From the NCBI GenBank assembly GCA_016927755.1, contig JAFGLZ010000020.1:1-64000 (forward strand): a DNA stretch of 64,000 nucleotides. The letters are read 5' to 3'. Made by a program: the position numbers and the translations under genes. This document shows positions 17,113 through 25,778 of the stretch, in pieces. The stretch comes from Phycisphaerae bacterium (lineage in GTDB: Bacteria > Planctomycetota > Phycisphaerae > UBA1845 > JAFGLZ01). Every line of letters starts with the position of its first letter. Positions within the stretch are counted from its first letter, which is position 1. Below the pieces are notes generated by a model that did not search any database, was not told where the DNA came from, and saw only the letters and a program-made list of their open reading frames with translations.

Positions 17113-17472
17113 CTGCTTGATGACAAGAGCAGTGACGTCCGCGTGGCGGCGTTGCGGACGATGACGGCGTGCCAGGACGCCGATCCGGAGGTGATTCGTC
17201 CGCTGGCGGCTTCGAAGGACAAGCGAACGCGCGGCGCGGCGATCGCGGCGCTGGCCAAGCACTCGGATAGCGACCGCCTGTATTGGCTCGAACGAGGCCT
17301 GAAGGACCCGGCCGCCTGCGTCCGGATGCAGACGGCGACCGTGCTTGCCGAGGTGGACCCGTCCGAATGCCGGGCGATCTTCGAGCTGGCGCTCCACGAC
17401 CCGAACCCGGAGGTGGAACGGCGCGCCCGCGAGCTGACGGTCGGCAAGGGCTACGCCAGGCCGACGTGGTAG
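17113..17472 (+). pseudogene. HEAT-repeat protein remnant (C-terminal part)
   Basis: The frame preceding the first possible GTG start (17143) still encodes good HEAT-repeat sequence (LLDDKSSDVRVAALRTM) back to a TGA at 17110, next to the REP-like end. About 119 residues with three helical repeats remain (DADPEVIRPLAASKDKRTR, DPAACVRMQTATVLAEVD, DPNPEVERRARELTVGKG). This looks like the tail of a longer HEAT-repeat protein cut by insertion or deletion at the transposase element. A short expressed protein from GTG 17143 cannot be excluded. Confidence 0.65.
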
Positions 17473-17658
17473 CGTGCATCTTGATGCAGTCTGGAGTGGG
17501 GGGAGGGGGCAAGAGTTGGCCCCGATTCCGAGGGAGTTCGGGCTGAGGCCTCTTGGAGGCTTGGTTCTGACGTGCTGCATGGTAGAATGTATTGGCAGGG
17601 CGAGGCAGCGGCATTCGTTTGTGCTTGCGGGCACACACTCGCCAGATGAGGTGCCTCA

Positions 17659-17871
17659 ATGGTAGCGATTCGAGCCCGTTTTGACGGCAAGGCGCTGATC
17701 CCCGAAGAGCCGGTGGAACTGCCGCGCGACCAGACGTTGATTGTTCATGTGGAACCCGAGACGCACCCCTCGCCGGATGATTCATTCCTGCGCCCGGTGC
17801 TCGTGCCCTCGGATCCGGCCGCGGCGCGGCATCTGATCCATGACGCGGAATCCGGCCTGGAGAACTCCTGA
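17659..17871 (+). CDS. AF2212/DUF104-type antitoxin
   Basis: A 70-residue protein whose N-terminus (VAIRARFDGKALIPEEPVEL) matches the DUF104/AF2212-like antitoxin pattern of a beta-hairpin followed by an EPV/EPL motif. The C-terminal half is acidic and probably wraps the toxin. The partner PIN-domain gene starts three bases after its stop. Such antitoxins block the nuclease partner and commonly repress their own promoter. Confidence 0.78.
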   Translation: MVAIRARFDGKALIPEEPVELPRDQTLIVHVEPETHPSPDDSFLRPVLVPSDPAAARHLIHDAESGLENS

Positions 17872-17874
17872 CCC

Positions 17875-18369
17875 ATGCCGCTGGACCTGCCTCTGGGCGC
17901 CACCTGTTTCGTGGACGCCAACATCCTGGTCTATCACTTCGTGGAGCTTGGCGAGGCAAGCGCCGTCTGCCGGTCCTTTCTCGGGCGGGTCGTTCGGTCC
18001 GAGATTGACGCGGTCTCCACCGCCTCATGTCTCGCCGACGCCGTGCATCGGGTGATGGCGGTGGAGGCGCAGGAACGATTCAAGCTGGACAAGGGTGCCG
18101 CGGCTTGGCTTCAGCGGCATCCGGAGGGCATCCGCGAACTGTCCGCCTTTCGTGACGCCGCCCGGCAGCTTGATCTCTTGCACCTGCGGTTGCTCCCTGT
18201 TGATAGTCAGACCGTCATCGAGGCCGCCGAGTTGAGTGTCCAGCACGGCCTGCTCACCAACGACGCGATCATCGTGGCCTTGATGCGACGACACGGCATG
18301 GAGCACCTGATCACGAATGACGATGACTTCGACGGCGTGCCCGGCCTGATTGTGTGGAAGCCCCGATGA
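17875..18369 (+). CDS. vapC: PIN-domain ribonuclease toxin (VapC-like)
   Basis: A 164-residue PIN nuclease. The acidic Mg-binding residues appear as FVDANIL (Asp14), a central Asp in the STASCLADAVH helix region, and the C-terminal LTNDAIIVA and ITNDDDFDG motifs. VapC toxins cleave tRNA or rRNA when released from the antitoxin. The gene is separated from the antitoxin by three bases, a classic toxin-antitoxin arrangement. A REP array starts directly after its stop, so the module sits in the mobile patch. Confidence 0.87.
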   Translation: MPLDLPLGATCFVDANILVYHFVELGEASAVCRSFLGRVVRSEIDAVSTASCLADAVHRVMAVEAQERFKLDKGAAAWLQRHPEGIRELSAFRDAARQLDLLHLRLLPVDSQTVIEAAELSVQHGLLTNDAIIVALMRRHGMEHLITNDDDFDGVPGLIVWKPR

Positions 18370-18371
18370 AG

Positions 18372-18568
18372 CCGGCGGCGAGCCGTAGCAGAGGTCGGGA
18401 TGTCAAGTGTCAAGAGTTGACCCCAACTCCAACTCCGGCGGCGAGCCGTAGCAGAGGTCGGGATGTCAAGTGTCAAGAGTTGACCCCAACTCCCCCAACT
18501 CCAACTCGTTGACCCCAACTCCCAAGAGTTGACCCCAACTCCCAACTCCAACTCCCAACTCCGAGATT
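18372..18568. repeat. Tandem REP array behind the toxin-antitoxin module
   Basis: A 63-base unit starting CCGGCGGCGAGCC is repeated in tandem (18372-18434 and 18435-18497). Each copy carries the GTCAAGAGTTGAC hairpin and an ACCCCAACTCC tail. The array then decays into a string of ACTCC/AACTCC micro-repeats up to about 18568, with two further TTGACCCCAACTCC partial copies. Confidence 0.85.
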
Positions 18569-18581
18569 GATGCATCCGGCA

Positions 18582-19469
18582 TCACTGCGTCGTTTCGGTG
18601 GAAGGGGTCCGATCGCTTCGGGGCTGTCGGCGTCGGTGGATGGCCACTAGGGCCAGGAGGAGGGGGACTTCGGTTAGGAAGTAGACGACTCCGAAGGCGG
18701 CGTAGTCGACGCGTCCTAGGAGGGTGACGGCCACGGCGGAGCCGAGGGCGACGTTTCTGGTGGCGAAGACGACGGCGAAGGTCATTCGGTCGGCTGTGGG
18801 CAGGCCGACTGCGGCGCTTGTGATCCATCCGGCGAGCATGGCGATGGTCATCAGGGCCAGGCTGGCGGCGGCGGCGGGTTTCCACTGGGCGGCGAGGCTG
18901 TCCGCTTGTGCCGCCACGACCAGGGCGACGACTCCCAGGATTCCGAGCGTGCACGCGGCCTGGATGAGGGACCCGATCCTGGCGACGTGGCGGGGGGCGA
19001 GTCGTCGGAGGACCATTCCGAGGACGATGGGCACGGCGGTCATCAGCATGACGCGGATGCCGAGCTGAAGCGAGGGGGCGGCGAACACGAAGCGCTCGCC
19101 CGCCATGCGGCCGTAGATCTCGAAGACGGCGGCCATCGTCGGCGCGGCCAGCAGGCAGGTGAGCATGTTCGCGGCGACGGACAGGGCCGTGTTGGCCCGG
19201 GCGAGGCTCGTGAAGAAGTTGGCGATGCTGCCTACCGGACATGCCGCCATCAGCAGGATGCCGGCGGACAGGTGGGGGGGAAGCGCGGCGGCCCGGGTGA
19301 TGCACCAGCCGATCAGTGGTAGCAGGACGGTCTGTCCGATCAGGACGGCCGGGAGGACTCGTCTTCGGCGGGCAAGGGCCTTGAAGTGGCTTGTTTCGAG
19401 GCCCATGCCGACGGTCAGCATCATCGCGAAGGTGACGAGCAGGACGGAGATGTCGAGGATGGTTTTCAT
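18582..19469 (-). CDS. Bile acid:sodium symporter (BASS/SBF) family transporter
   Basis: The ATG at 19469 gives a 295-residue membrane protein with about nine or ten hydrophobic segments, starting directly with a helix (TILDISVLLVTFAMMLTVG). The family core is visible: ACPVGSIANFFTSLARAN on the sodium-binding crossover, and MTFAVVFATRNVALGSAVAV on the second repeat. Homologues import organic anions or transport arsenite; the substrate is unknown. The gene lies alone, with a REP array at its 3' side and a repeat-rich gap upstream. Confidence 0.82.
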   Translation of the reverse strand: MKTILDISVLLVTFAMMLTVGMGLETSHFKALARRRRVLPAVLIGQTVLLPLIGWCITRAAALPPHLSAGILLMAACPVGSIANFFTSLARANTALSVAANMLTCLLAAPTMAAVFEIYGRMAGERFVFAAPSLQLGIRVMLMTAVPIVLGMVLRRLAPRHVARIGSLIQAACTLGILGVVALVVAAQADSLAAQWKPAAAASLALMTIAMLAGWITSAAVGLPTADRMTFAVVFATRNVALGSAVAVTLLGRVDYAAFGVVYFLTEVPLLLALVAIHRRRQPRSDRTPSTETTQ

Positions 19470-20025
19470 GGGTCGTCGTCTCTCCCGGCCGATCCGCGCA
19501 CTGCCACCTCCGCGCACGGAGCGAGGCGAGCCAGGGGCGGGGCATCGTACCTGGAGGGCGCTGTGGGGGGAAGGCGGGGAGCTGAAGCGTTGCGGGGTGG
19601 GCAGTATGGCACGGGATGGCGAATCGTCCGCGCAGGGGTCGGGGGTTCGCTCCTGGAGTTGACGGCGATTTCTACCGCAGCATGGTTTTTGACATCGAGG
19701 GGACGATCCAGAACTGGAATTCGAGTTCCCCGCCGCTGAAGCGATGGGGCACCCGGTCTGGGGGAGCGTGCGAGCCACGGGGCCGCCTGGGGCTTCGTTG
19801 ACCCAGGGGGTCTCCGCAAGGGATAGTTGGATCGGGTATGGTGTCCTAGTTGGGGGGTGACGGCGGACCCGTGCCACCCAACGGTCGGACGCTCTCGTGC
19901 GTCGCGGGCATCCTTTGTCTACTTTCCCGGCAGGCTGGAAGCTTGCGTTACGGCAGGGCGAGGGTTGCTTGGGGGGACGGCGGACCCGTGCCACCCACCA
20001 CGAAGCTGTCTTGCGGAAGAGGACA
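19470..20025. other. 556-base intergenic region with several repeat families
   Basis: The gap holds dispersed element copy C (19714-19756), two direct copies of GGCGGACCCGTGCCACCCA (about 19862-19880 and 19979-19999), and a third GCAGGCTGGAAGC hairpin at 19930-19946. No coding signal was seen. Confidence 0.6.
19714..19756. repeat. Dispersed hairpin element, copy C
   Basis: A third copy of the GGAATTCG ... CGCTGAAGCG ... GCACCCGG element, upstream of the BASS gene and downstream of oppF. GGAA/TTCC and CGCT/AGCG stems are present. Confidence 0.6.
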
Positions 20026-21069
20026 CTAGACGGATCGGTCTTGGGTGTAGAGGTGGCAGGCGATTTGGCGGTATTGGGTCAGGCCGATGAGCTCGGGGCG
20101 GGTCGCTTTGCATGGTTTGACGCACTCGGTGCATCGGGGGTGGAAGCTGCATCCGGGGGGGAGGTTGGCGGGGTCGGCGATTTCGCCGGCGAGGGCGAAC
20201 TGCATGGGGCGGTCGGGGTCGGGGTAGGGTACGGCGGAGATCAGGGCGCGCGTGTAGGGGTGTTTGGGGGCGTCGAACAGCTCGTCGGACGGAGCGACCT
20301 CGACGATCTTTCCGGCGTACATGACGGCCACTCGGTCGCAGATGTGCTTTACGACGCTGAGGTCGTGGGCGACGAAGATGCAGGTGAGCTGGAACTCCTC
20401 CTTGAGCTCTCCGAGGAGGTTGATGACCTGGGCCTGGACGGAGACGTCCAGGGCGGATACGGGCTCGTCGGCGATGACGAGGGAGGGCTCGAGGATGAGC
20501 GCTCGGGCGATGCCGATTCGCTGGCGCTGGCCTCCGCTGAATGCGTGGGGATAGCGGCCGGCGTGCTCGGGCTTGAGGCCGACCCTGGCGAGCATGTCGT
20601 CGACGCGTCGTTTAAGCTCGGAGCCTCTGGCCAGGCGGTGGACGACGAGGGGCTCGCCGACGATGTCGCCGACGGTCATTCTGGGGTTCAGGGAGCTGAA
20701 GGGGTCCTGGAAGATCATCTGCATTTGCGTACGGAGCGGCTTGAGCCGCTTGGGGGGCAGCGCGGCGAGGTTGACGGGCCGGCCGTTGGAGCGGAACCAG
20801 ACCTCGCCCGCGGTCGGGTCGATCGCGCGGAGGATGGTTCGTGCGAGGGTGGTCTTTCCGGAGCCGCTTTCGCCGACGAGGCCGAGCATCTCGCCGGGGG
20901 GCAGGTCGAAGCTGACGTCGTCGACGGCGCGGACGGTTCCGACGACGCGCTGCAGGAGTCCCTTGCCGTGGATGGGGAAGTATTTGCAGAGGCCTCGGAC
21001 CCGGAGCAGGGGCTCGGGGCGAGCGGTGTCATCGGGCGGCGCGGCGATTTGACCCGTCTGGCTGGGCAT
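20026..21069 (-). CDS. Oligopeptide/dipeptide ABC transporter ATP-binding protein (OppF/DppF type)
   Basis: A 347-residue ATPase. Walker A is [10 protein letters not shown] (about residues 65-74), the Q-loop is [12 protein letters not shown], the signature is [15 protein letters not shown], Walker B is [12 protein letters not shown], and the switch His is in VAHDLSVV. The C-terminal oligopeptide-transporter extension has a Cys-rich motif (CSFHPRC) seen in Opp/Dpp ATPases, which can bind an iron-sulfur cluster. It pairs with the OppD-type gene 14 bases upstream. No permease or substrate-binding gene is adjacent, so its transporter partners must lie elsewhere. Confidence 0.9.
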   Translation of the reverse strand: MPSQTGQIAAPPDDTARPEPLLRVRGLCKYFPIHGKGLLQRVVGTVRAVDDVSFDLPPGEMLGLVGESGSGKTTLARTILRAIDPTAGEVWFRSNGRPVNLAALPPKRLKPLRTQMQMIFQDPFSSLNPRMTVGDIVGEPLVVHRLARGSELKRRVDDMLARVGLKPEHAGRYPHAFSGGQRQRIGIARALILEPSLVIADEPVSALDVSVQAQVINLLGELKEEFQLTCIFVAHDLSVVKHICDRVAVMYAGKIVEVAPSDELFDAPKHPYTRALISAVPYPDPDRPMQFALAGEIADPANLPPGCSFHPRCTECVKPCKATRPELIGLTQYRQIACHLYTQDRSV

Positions 21070-21083
21070 CGGTTCTGTCGCTC

Positions 21084-22184
21084 TCAGGGGCTAAGACGTT
21101 TCTTGTCCTTGGTGATCTCCTCGGCGCGGAGGCACGCGACTTTGTGCGCGGGGGAGATGGTTCTCAGTTCGGGCGGCCCGCCGACGTCACATCGTTCGGG
21201 CTGATAGTAGTCGCAACGGGGATGGAACGGACAGCCCGGGGGGATCTCGGTGAGCGAGGGGACGCTGCCCTTGATGGAGCGGAGCTTCTCGTGGGCGGTT
21301 CTCAGGCTGGGCAGCGACTCGAGCAGGGCCATGGTGTAGGGGTGTTTGGGCGATTTGAGCACGGTGCGGACGTCGGCCTGTTCGACGATTCGTCCGAGGT
21401 ACATGACGGCCACCTCGTCGGCCATCTGCGCGACGACGCCGAGGTCGTGGGTGATGAGGAGGATGGAGGCGCCGCTCTCGCGCTGCAGGGATTTCATGAG
21501 CGACATGATCTGGGCCTGGATGGTCACGTCGAGGGCGGTGGTGGGTTCGTCGGCGATGAGGAGCTCGGGATTGCAGACCATGGCCATGGCGATGACGGCC
21601 CGTTGGCGCATGCCGCCGCTCATCTCGAAGGGATACTGGCGGAGCCTCTCGGCGGGGTTGGGGATGCCGACCTTTGCGAGCATCTCGGCGGCGCGGGCCT
21701 CGGCCTGCTCGTTGGTCGCGTCCTGGTGGAGCAGGATTGCCTCGCAGATCTGGTTGCCGATCGTGTGGACGGGGCTGAGGGCGGTCATGGGTTCCTGGAA
21801 GATCATGGAGACGAGTCCGCCGCGGAGTGCGAAGAGCCGTTCGGACTTTTTGTCCAGGGCGGTCACGTCGATGGGGTTGCCGTGTCGCGGCTTGACGAGG
21901 ATCTGTCCGCCGACGATCTTGCCGGGCTCGAGGATGAGGCGGAGGATCGAGTAGGCGGTGACGCTCTTTCCGCAGCCGCTTTCGCCGACGATGGCGAGGA
22001 TCTGTCCGCGTCGCATTGAGAAGGTGACGCCGTTTACGGCAGGGAGCTCGCCCTCGACGGTGTGGAAGTGGGTTTTCAGGTCGTTTACGTGGAGGACGAA
22101 ATCTTCCTCGCCCTCGCGCTGGCCCTCGGTCGAGGGCGTGACGGACGAAGTACGAAGAGCGAAGGCCGAAGTATTGGAGGTCAC
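21084..22184 (-). CDS. Oligopeptide/dipeptide ABC transporter ATP-binding protein (OppD/DppD type)
   Basis: A 366-residue ATPase, if read from GTG 22184. That GTG overlaps the TGA of a short upstream frame (GTGA), and no other ATG or GTG start occurs before the conserved domain ([12 protein letters not shown]). Walker A is VGESGCGKS, the signature is [15 protein letters not shown], Walker B is [12 protein letters not shown], and the Cys-rich tail is [10 protein letters not shown]. Residues before the domain translate an intergenic-type micro-repeat ([13 protein letters not shown]), which is odd. It forms an ATPase pair with the OppF-type gene; permease genes are absent here. Confidence 0.87.
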   Translation of the reverse strand: MTSNTSAFALRTSSVTPSTEGQREGEEDFVLHVNDLKTHFHTVEGELPAVNGVTFSMRRGQILAIVGESGCGKSVTAYSILRLILEPGKIVGGQILVKPRHGNPIDVTALDKKSERLFALRGGLVSMIFQEPMTALSPVHTIGNQICEAILLHQDATNEQAEARAAEMLAKVGIPNPAERLRQYPFEMSGGMRQRAVIAMAMVCNPELLIADEPTTALDVTIQAQIMSLMKSLQRESGASILLITHDLGVVAQMADEVAVMYLGRIVEQADVRTVLKSPKHPYTMALLESLPSLRTAHEKLRSIKGSVPSLTEIPPGCPFHPRCDYYQPERCDVGGPPELRTISPAHKVACLRAEEITKDKKRLSP

Positions 22185-22562
22185 TTCTTCGCTCCCCGCG
22201 CCTTCTTGATGATTGTCGTTGGCATCGCGATCAGCTCGTCGCACTCCCACGCATCCGCGCGGGATGAATCCCGCGGCTCGGGCTGTTCGCTCGATTTCGT
22301 CTGAAGCGTTGTCACGGTTTCCCGGATGCCTCCCACGCCTGCCTTAGGGTCGAGCATTTGACACAGCTTAGCAACGCGAGCGGCGAAGCGAAACGTGCGA
22401 TCGCACCGGTTTTGGGCCGTGGGGGCGTGACGGTCTGGAGGGGTTGGCGGGATCGAAGCGAACAGAGAGCCACCCAATGCAGAGTCCCAATGAACGCACG
22501 GTTCATTCTTCTTTTCGGACAGCATGGACGTCTTGTCATGAGGCTGGACGATCGGCGGGCGG
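22185..22562. other. Intergenic region upstream of oppD, with a doubtful short frame
   Basis: A minus-strand frame covers 22181-22525 and ends [14 protein letters not shown], with its stop overlapping the oppD GTG. Its upstream part is Ser/Pro/Arg-rich and resembles no family I know. It may be a real coupled leader gene, the tail of a degraded gene, or chance. Nothing else was seen in the gap. Confidence 0.3.
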
Positions 22563-23657
22563 CTACGGCTGCCATTCCGCGAGGGTCTTGGCGATTCGTC
22601 TTGCGGCCTGGCCGTCCCATTTCTCGGGCGGGGCGAGGTTGCTGGGGGGGGCGGCTCGGACTTTGCGGTAGGCCTCGAGGATCTTGCTGGAGTCGGTTCC
22701 GACGAGCTGATTGGTTCCCTGTTCGATGGTGACGGGTCGCTCGGTGTTCTCGCGCGCGGTCAGGCAGGGGGTTCTGAGGATGGTGGTCTCCTCTTGGATT
22801 CCGCCGGAGTCGGTCAGGACGAGGGCGGCCTCGGCGGTGAGCTTGAGGAACTCGAGGTAGCCGATGGGCTCGAGGATGCGGAGCTGCTTCATCGCCTCGA
22901 CTCGGGCGCCGAATCCCATCTTCTGGATGTTGTTCCGCGTTCTGGGGTGCATGGGGAAGACGATGGGCAGGTCCTGTTGGATCTGTTCGAGGGCGTCAAG
23001 GATTCGGCCGAAGGCGGCGGGTTCGTCGACGTTGCTCGGGCGGTGGAGCGTGACGACGACGTATTGCTTTTCGGAGAGTCCGAGCTGGCCGAGGATCTTG
23101 GTCTGGTCTGCCTTGGCGCGGTTGAACTGGAGGGTGTCGATCATGACGTTTCCGACGAAGTGGACCTTGGCCGGATCGACGCCTTCGCTTCGGAGGTTGA
23201 CGAGACCGCTAGGCTCGCTGACGAAGAGCAGGTCGCTGATTCGATCGGTCAGGACGCGGTTGATCTCCTCGGGCATGGCCATGTCGAAGCTGCGGAGACC
23301 GGCTTCGACGTGGGTGACGGCGACGCCGAGCTTGGCGGCGACGAGGGCGCAGGCGATGGTGCTGTTGACGTCGCCGACGACGAGGACCATGTCGGGGTTT
23401 CGTTCGAGGACGAGGGGCTCGAAGCGCTTCATGACCTCGGCGGTCTGCTGGGCGTGGGAGCCGCTGCCGACCTCGAGGTTGACGTCGGGTCGGGGGATCT
23501 CGAGCTCCTCGAAGAAGAGCTTGCTCATCTTCTCGTCATAGTGCTGTCCGGTGTGGACGAGGACGGGCTCGATCGTGTTGAAGTCCTTGTAGGCCCTCAT
23601 GAGCGGCGCGATCTTCATGAAGTTGGGTCGCGCGCCGCAAACGTTGATCACCTTCAT
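22563..23657 (-). CDS. wecB: UDP-N-acetylglucosamine 2-epimerase (non-hydrolysing)
   Basis: WecB interconverts UDP-GlcNAc and UDP-ManNAc for surface polysaccharides. The 364-residue length is typical, and the family motifs are present: GARPNFMKIAPL at the N-terminus, VHTGQHYD, GDVNSTIACALVA, HVEAGLRSFD, MPEEINRVLTD, TLHRPSNVD and LTDSGGIQEE. The ATG at 23657 follows GGGAG nine bases upstream. It is the last gene of the polysaccharide operon, and its first 122 bases overlap the C-terminal extension of the preceding deacetylase gene in another frame. Confidence 0.93.
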   Translation of the reverse strand: MKVINVCGARPNFMKIAPLMRAYKDFNTIEPVLVHTGQHYDEKMSKLFFEELEIPRPDVNLEVGSGSHAQQTAEVMKRFEPLVLERNPDMVLVVGDVNSTIACALVAAKLGVAVTHVEAGLRSFDMAMPEEINRVLTDRISDLLFVSEPSGLVNLRSEGVDPAKVHFVGNVMIDTLQFNRAKADQTKILGQLGLSEKQYVVVTLHRPSNVDEPAAFGRILDALEQIQQDLPIVFPMHPRTRNNIQKMGFGARVEAMKQLRILEPIGYLEFLKLTAEAALVLTDSGGIQEETTILRTPCLTARENTERPVTIEQGTNQLVGTDSSKILEAYRKVRAAPPSNLAPPEKWDGQAARRIAKTLAEWQP

Positions 23658-24573
23658 GTCGCTCTACTCCCAGCGTTGCGTTCTCTTGAAGCGTCGGGAA
23701 TCGTCGGGGCGCGGACGACCAGGGCAGGACGCGATCGAGGACGTCGACGGCGGGCGCCCAATGGAAGTCCGTCAGGAGCCGATCCAGCTTCCCGAGGGTC
23801 GTATGCAAGTTGATATACGACTTGAGCCGCCGTTTCAACGGCATGGGGATGCGGGGCTGGTCGGGATCGATGTCCCGCGGGTGGACGTAGAGGATGACGG
23901 GTTCGCCAGCGGCGTGGGCGCGGCGCATCCAGCGTCGGATCATGCGATAGGGGAAGAGTCGGAGGTATCCGCCGCCGACGTAGGCGGTTCGGGAGCTGAG
24001 CAGCTTCGTCACGGAGATGGGGAACTCGCGGAGATAGCGATTTCCGGGCATCTCGATGAAGTAGGGCAGTCGGGCGGCGCCGGGGATTCCGCCGTGTCCT
24101 CTGGGGGCGGGGAAGACGGAGGAGTCGTACTGGAAGCCGGCGTCGGCGATGACTCGGAAGGCCCAGGGCGTTCGTCCGGTGAGGCTGAAGCCGGGGGCGC
24201 GATAGCCGAGAGGGGGCTTGTCGCAGACTCGGGCGATGACGGTTTTGGCGAGCTCGAGGTCTTCTCGGAAGCGGTCGGGGGTCATGGTGTAGATGAGCCG
24301 ATGGGCGTAGCCGTGGCAGGCGACTTCGTGGCCTCGTCGTACGATTTCGTCGAGCAGTCCGGGTCGGTGCTGCGCGGTCCATCCGGAGACGAAGCAGGTG
24401 GCCCGGACCCCGTGACGATCGAGCAGGTCGAGCAGGCGGCGCATGGGGGCGGAATCGCGGTCTTCGAGGCGTGGCCACTCCGACCGGGCCGGCCCGGAAG
24501 GGATGTCGAGGATGTTGAACCAACTTTCGACGTCGATGGTGAAGGCGTTGATCGCGCTGGGAGAGCTAATCAT
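23536..24573 (-). CDS. XrtA-type polysaccharide deacetylase (DUF3473), with C-terminal run-on
   Basis: A 345-residue protein of the NodB-like deacetylase class that accompanies exosortase/PEP-CTERM systems. The N-terminus AFTIDVESWFN carries the metal-site Asp; RATCFVSGW, GHEVACHGYAH (metal His) and YRAPGFSLTG follow. The conserved region ends near residue 290 (HWAPAVDVLDRVL). Its neighbour paralogue stops soon after that point, but this frame continues about 55 low-similarity residues into wecB. A lost stop codon or frameshift is likely, so the functional C-terminus may end near 23690. It acts on exported polysaccharide N-acetyl groups. Confidence 0.82.
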   Translation of the reverse strand: MISSPSAINAFTIDVESWFNILDIPSGPARSEWPRLEDRDSAPMRRLLDLLDRHGVRATCFVSGWTAQHRPGLLDEIVRRGHEVACHGYAHRLIYTMTPDRFREDLELAKTVIARVCDKPPLGYRAPGFSLTGRTPWAFRVIADAGFQYDSSVFPAPRGHGGIPGAARLPYFIEMPGNRYLREFPISVTKLLSSRTAYVGGGYLRLFPYRMIRRWMRRAHAAGEPVILYVHPRDIDPDQPRIPMPLKRRLKSYINLHTTLGKLDRLLTDFHWAPAVDVLDRVLPWSSAPRRFPTLQENATLGVERHEGDQRLRRATQLHEDRAAHEGLQGLQHDRARPRPHRTAL

Positions 24574-24792
24574 CGCTTGGCAAGCCCGAAGTTAGGTCTA
24601 AGTTAGTGTCTCGCCGAGGTTTTGATTCGGCGCATGGAGCCAACCTTGGCCTCCACGGAATATCATCGGCCTCGGGGGCGGGAGGCTTTTGCAAGGAAAA
24701 CGTGCCGGGTGGACGCCTTGCCGTGAGTCGGCCGGGGGGCGGGCCCGAGGAGGACGGCGCGAGGTCTGCGACGTTGCCGATCGCAGGGGCCT

Positions 24793-25671
24793 CTAGTCCC
24801 TTCCGGTGGCATTAGCGGGAGGCGCCGCGGCCGGCAGGGCTCGATTGAGGACGTCGTACGCGGTTCCCCATCGGAAGTCCTGCAGCAAGCGTTCGAGTTT
24901 ACCCATCGTGGTGTGCAGGTTGTAGTAGCACTTGAATCGTCGCTTTAGGGGCATGCGTAGCCGCGGTCGTCCGACATCGGCATCGTGCGGATGGATGTAC
25001 AGGATGACGGGTTCGCCCGCCTCGTTGGCCCTTCGGAGCCATCGACGGACCAAGCGATATGGGAAGAACCTGAGATAACCGCCGCCCGCATAGGCTATTC
25101 GCCGGCCGAACACATGCGTCACGGAAATGGGGAATTCTCGGATGCGCTTGCCGTCAGGCAGGTCAACGTAGTGCGGCAATCGCAGCGCGCTCGGCATGCC
25201 CCCGTGTCCGCGGGTGCTCGGGAAGAGGGAGGAGTCGTAGTCGAACCCCGCATCCGCGAGCACCTGGAACGCCCAAGGGGTGCTCTCAGTCAGGCTGAAA
25301 CCCGGCACGCGGTATCCCCGTGGCAGCGTGCCGCATTCCCGGTGTATGACTTCCTTTGATCTCTGGAGATCGTCACGGAATTGCTGAGGCGTCATCTCGT
25401 AGAGCAGGTCATGTCCGTAACCGTGGCTGGCGATTTCATGTCCGCGCCGAGCGATGTCCCGGAGCAGCCCGGGGCGATGATCGACGGTCCACCCGAGCAT
25501 GAAGCACGTTGCCCGGGCGCCATATCGCTCCACGAGGTCCAACATCCGGAGGGTTTGCGCCGTATCACGGTCCTCGAGCCGCTGCCAATCCTCGCGGCCG
25601 GGCCCTCCCGGGATGTCAAGCATGTTGAACCATCCCTCGACGTCGATCGTGAAGGCGTTGATCACATCCAT
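24793..25671 (-). CDS. XrtA-type polysaccharide deacetylase (DUF3473), second paralogue
   Basis: A 292-residue paralogue of the next gene in the operon, with the same motifs: AFTIDVEGWFN, RATCFMLGW, GHEIASHGYGH, YRVPGFSLTE, FDYDSSLFP and the DUF3473-type C-terminal segment with FPYRLVRRWLRRANEAGEP and YNLHTTMGKLERLL. It has no signal peptide, as is usual for this subgroup. Two copies in tandem suggest duplication followed by specialisation, perhaps for different sugars or positions. It lies between the formyltransferase and the other deacetylase, all on the minus strand. Confidence 0.88.
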   Translation of the reverse strand: MDVINAFTIDVEGWFNMLDIPGGPGREDWQRLEDRDTAQTLRMLDLVERYGARATCFMLGWTVDHRPGLLRDIARRGHEIASHGYGHDLLYEMTPQQFRDDLQRSKEVIHRECGTLPRGYRVPGFSLTESTPWAFQVLADAGFDYDSSLFPSTRGHGGMPSALRLPHYVDLPDGKRIREFPISVTHVFGRRIAYAGGGYLRFFPYRLVRRWLRRANEAGEPVILYIHPHDADVGRPRLRMPLKRRFKCYYNLHTTMGKLERLLQDFRWGTAYDVLNRALPAAAPPANATGRD

Positions 25672-25778
25672 TGCCTATCTATTCCACGGTCGGCCCCGGT
25701 ATTGGGCACCGAAGGCTACCGGACTGACAGTACTCGAGCGTCCCGAACGGGCGCGTGTGCGAATCACGATGCACACCG

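Noticed and set aside
22181..22525. Possible 114-residue gene upstream of oppD
   Set aside because: No recognised family and an unusual composition; only its stop codon overlap with the oppD start is suggestive.
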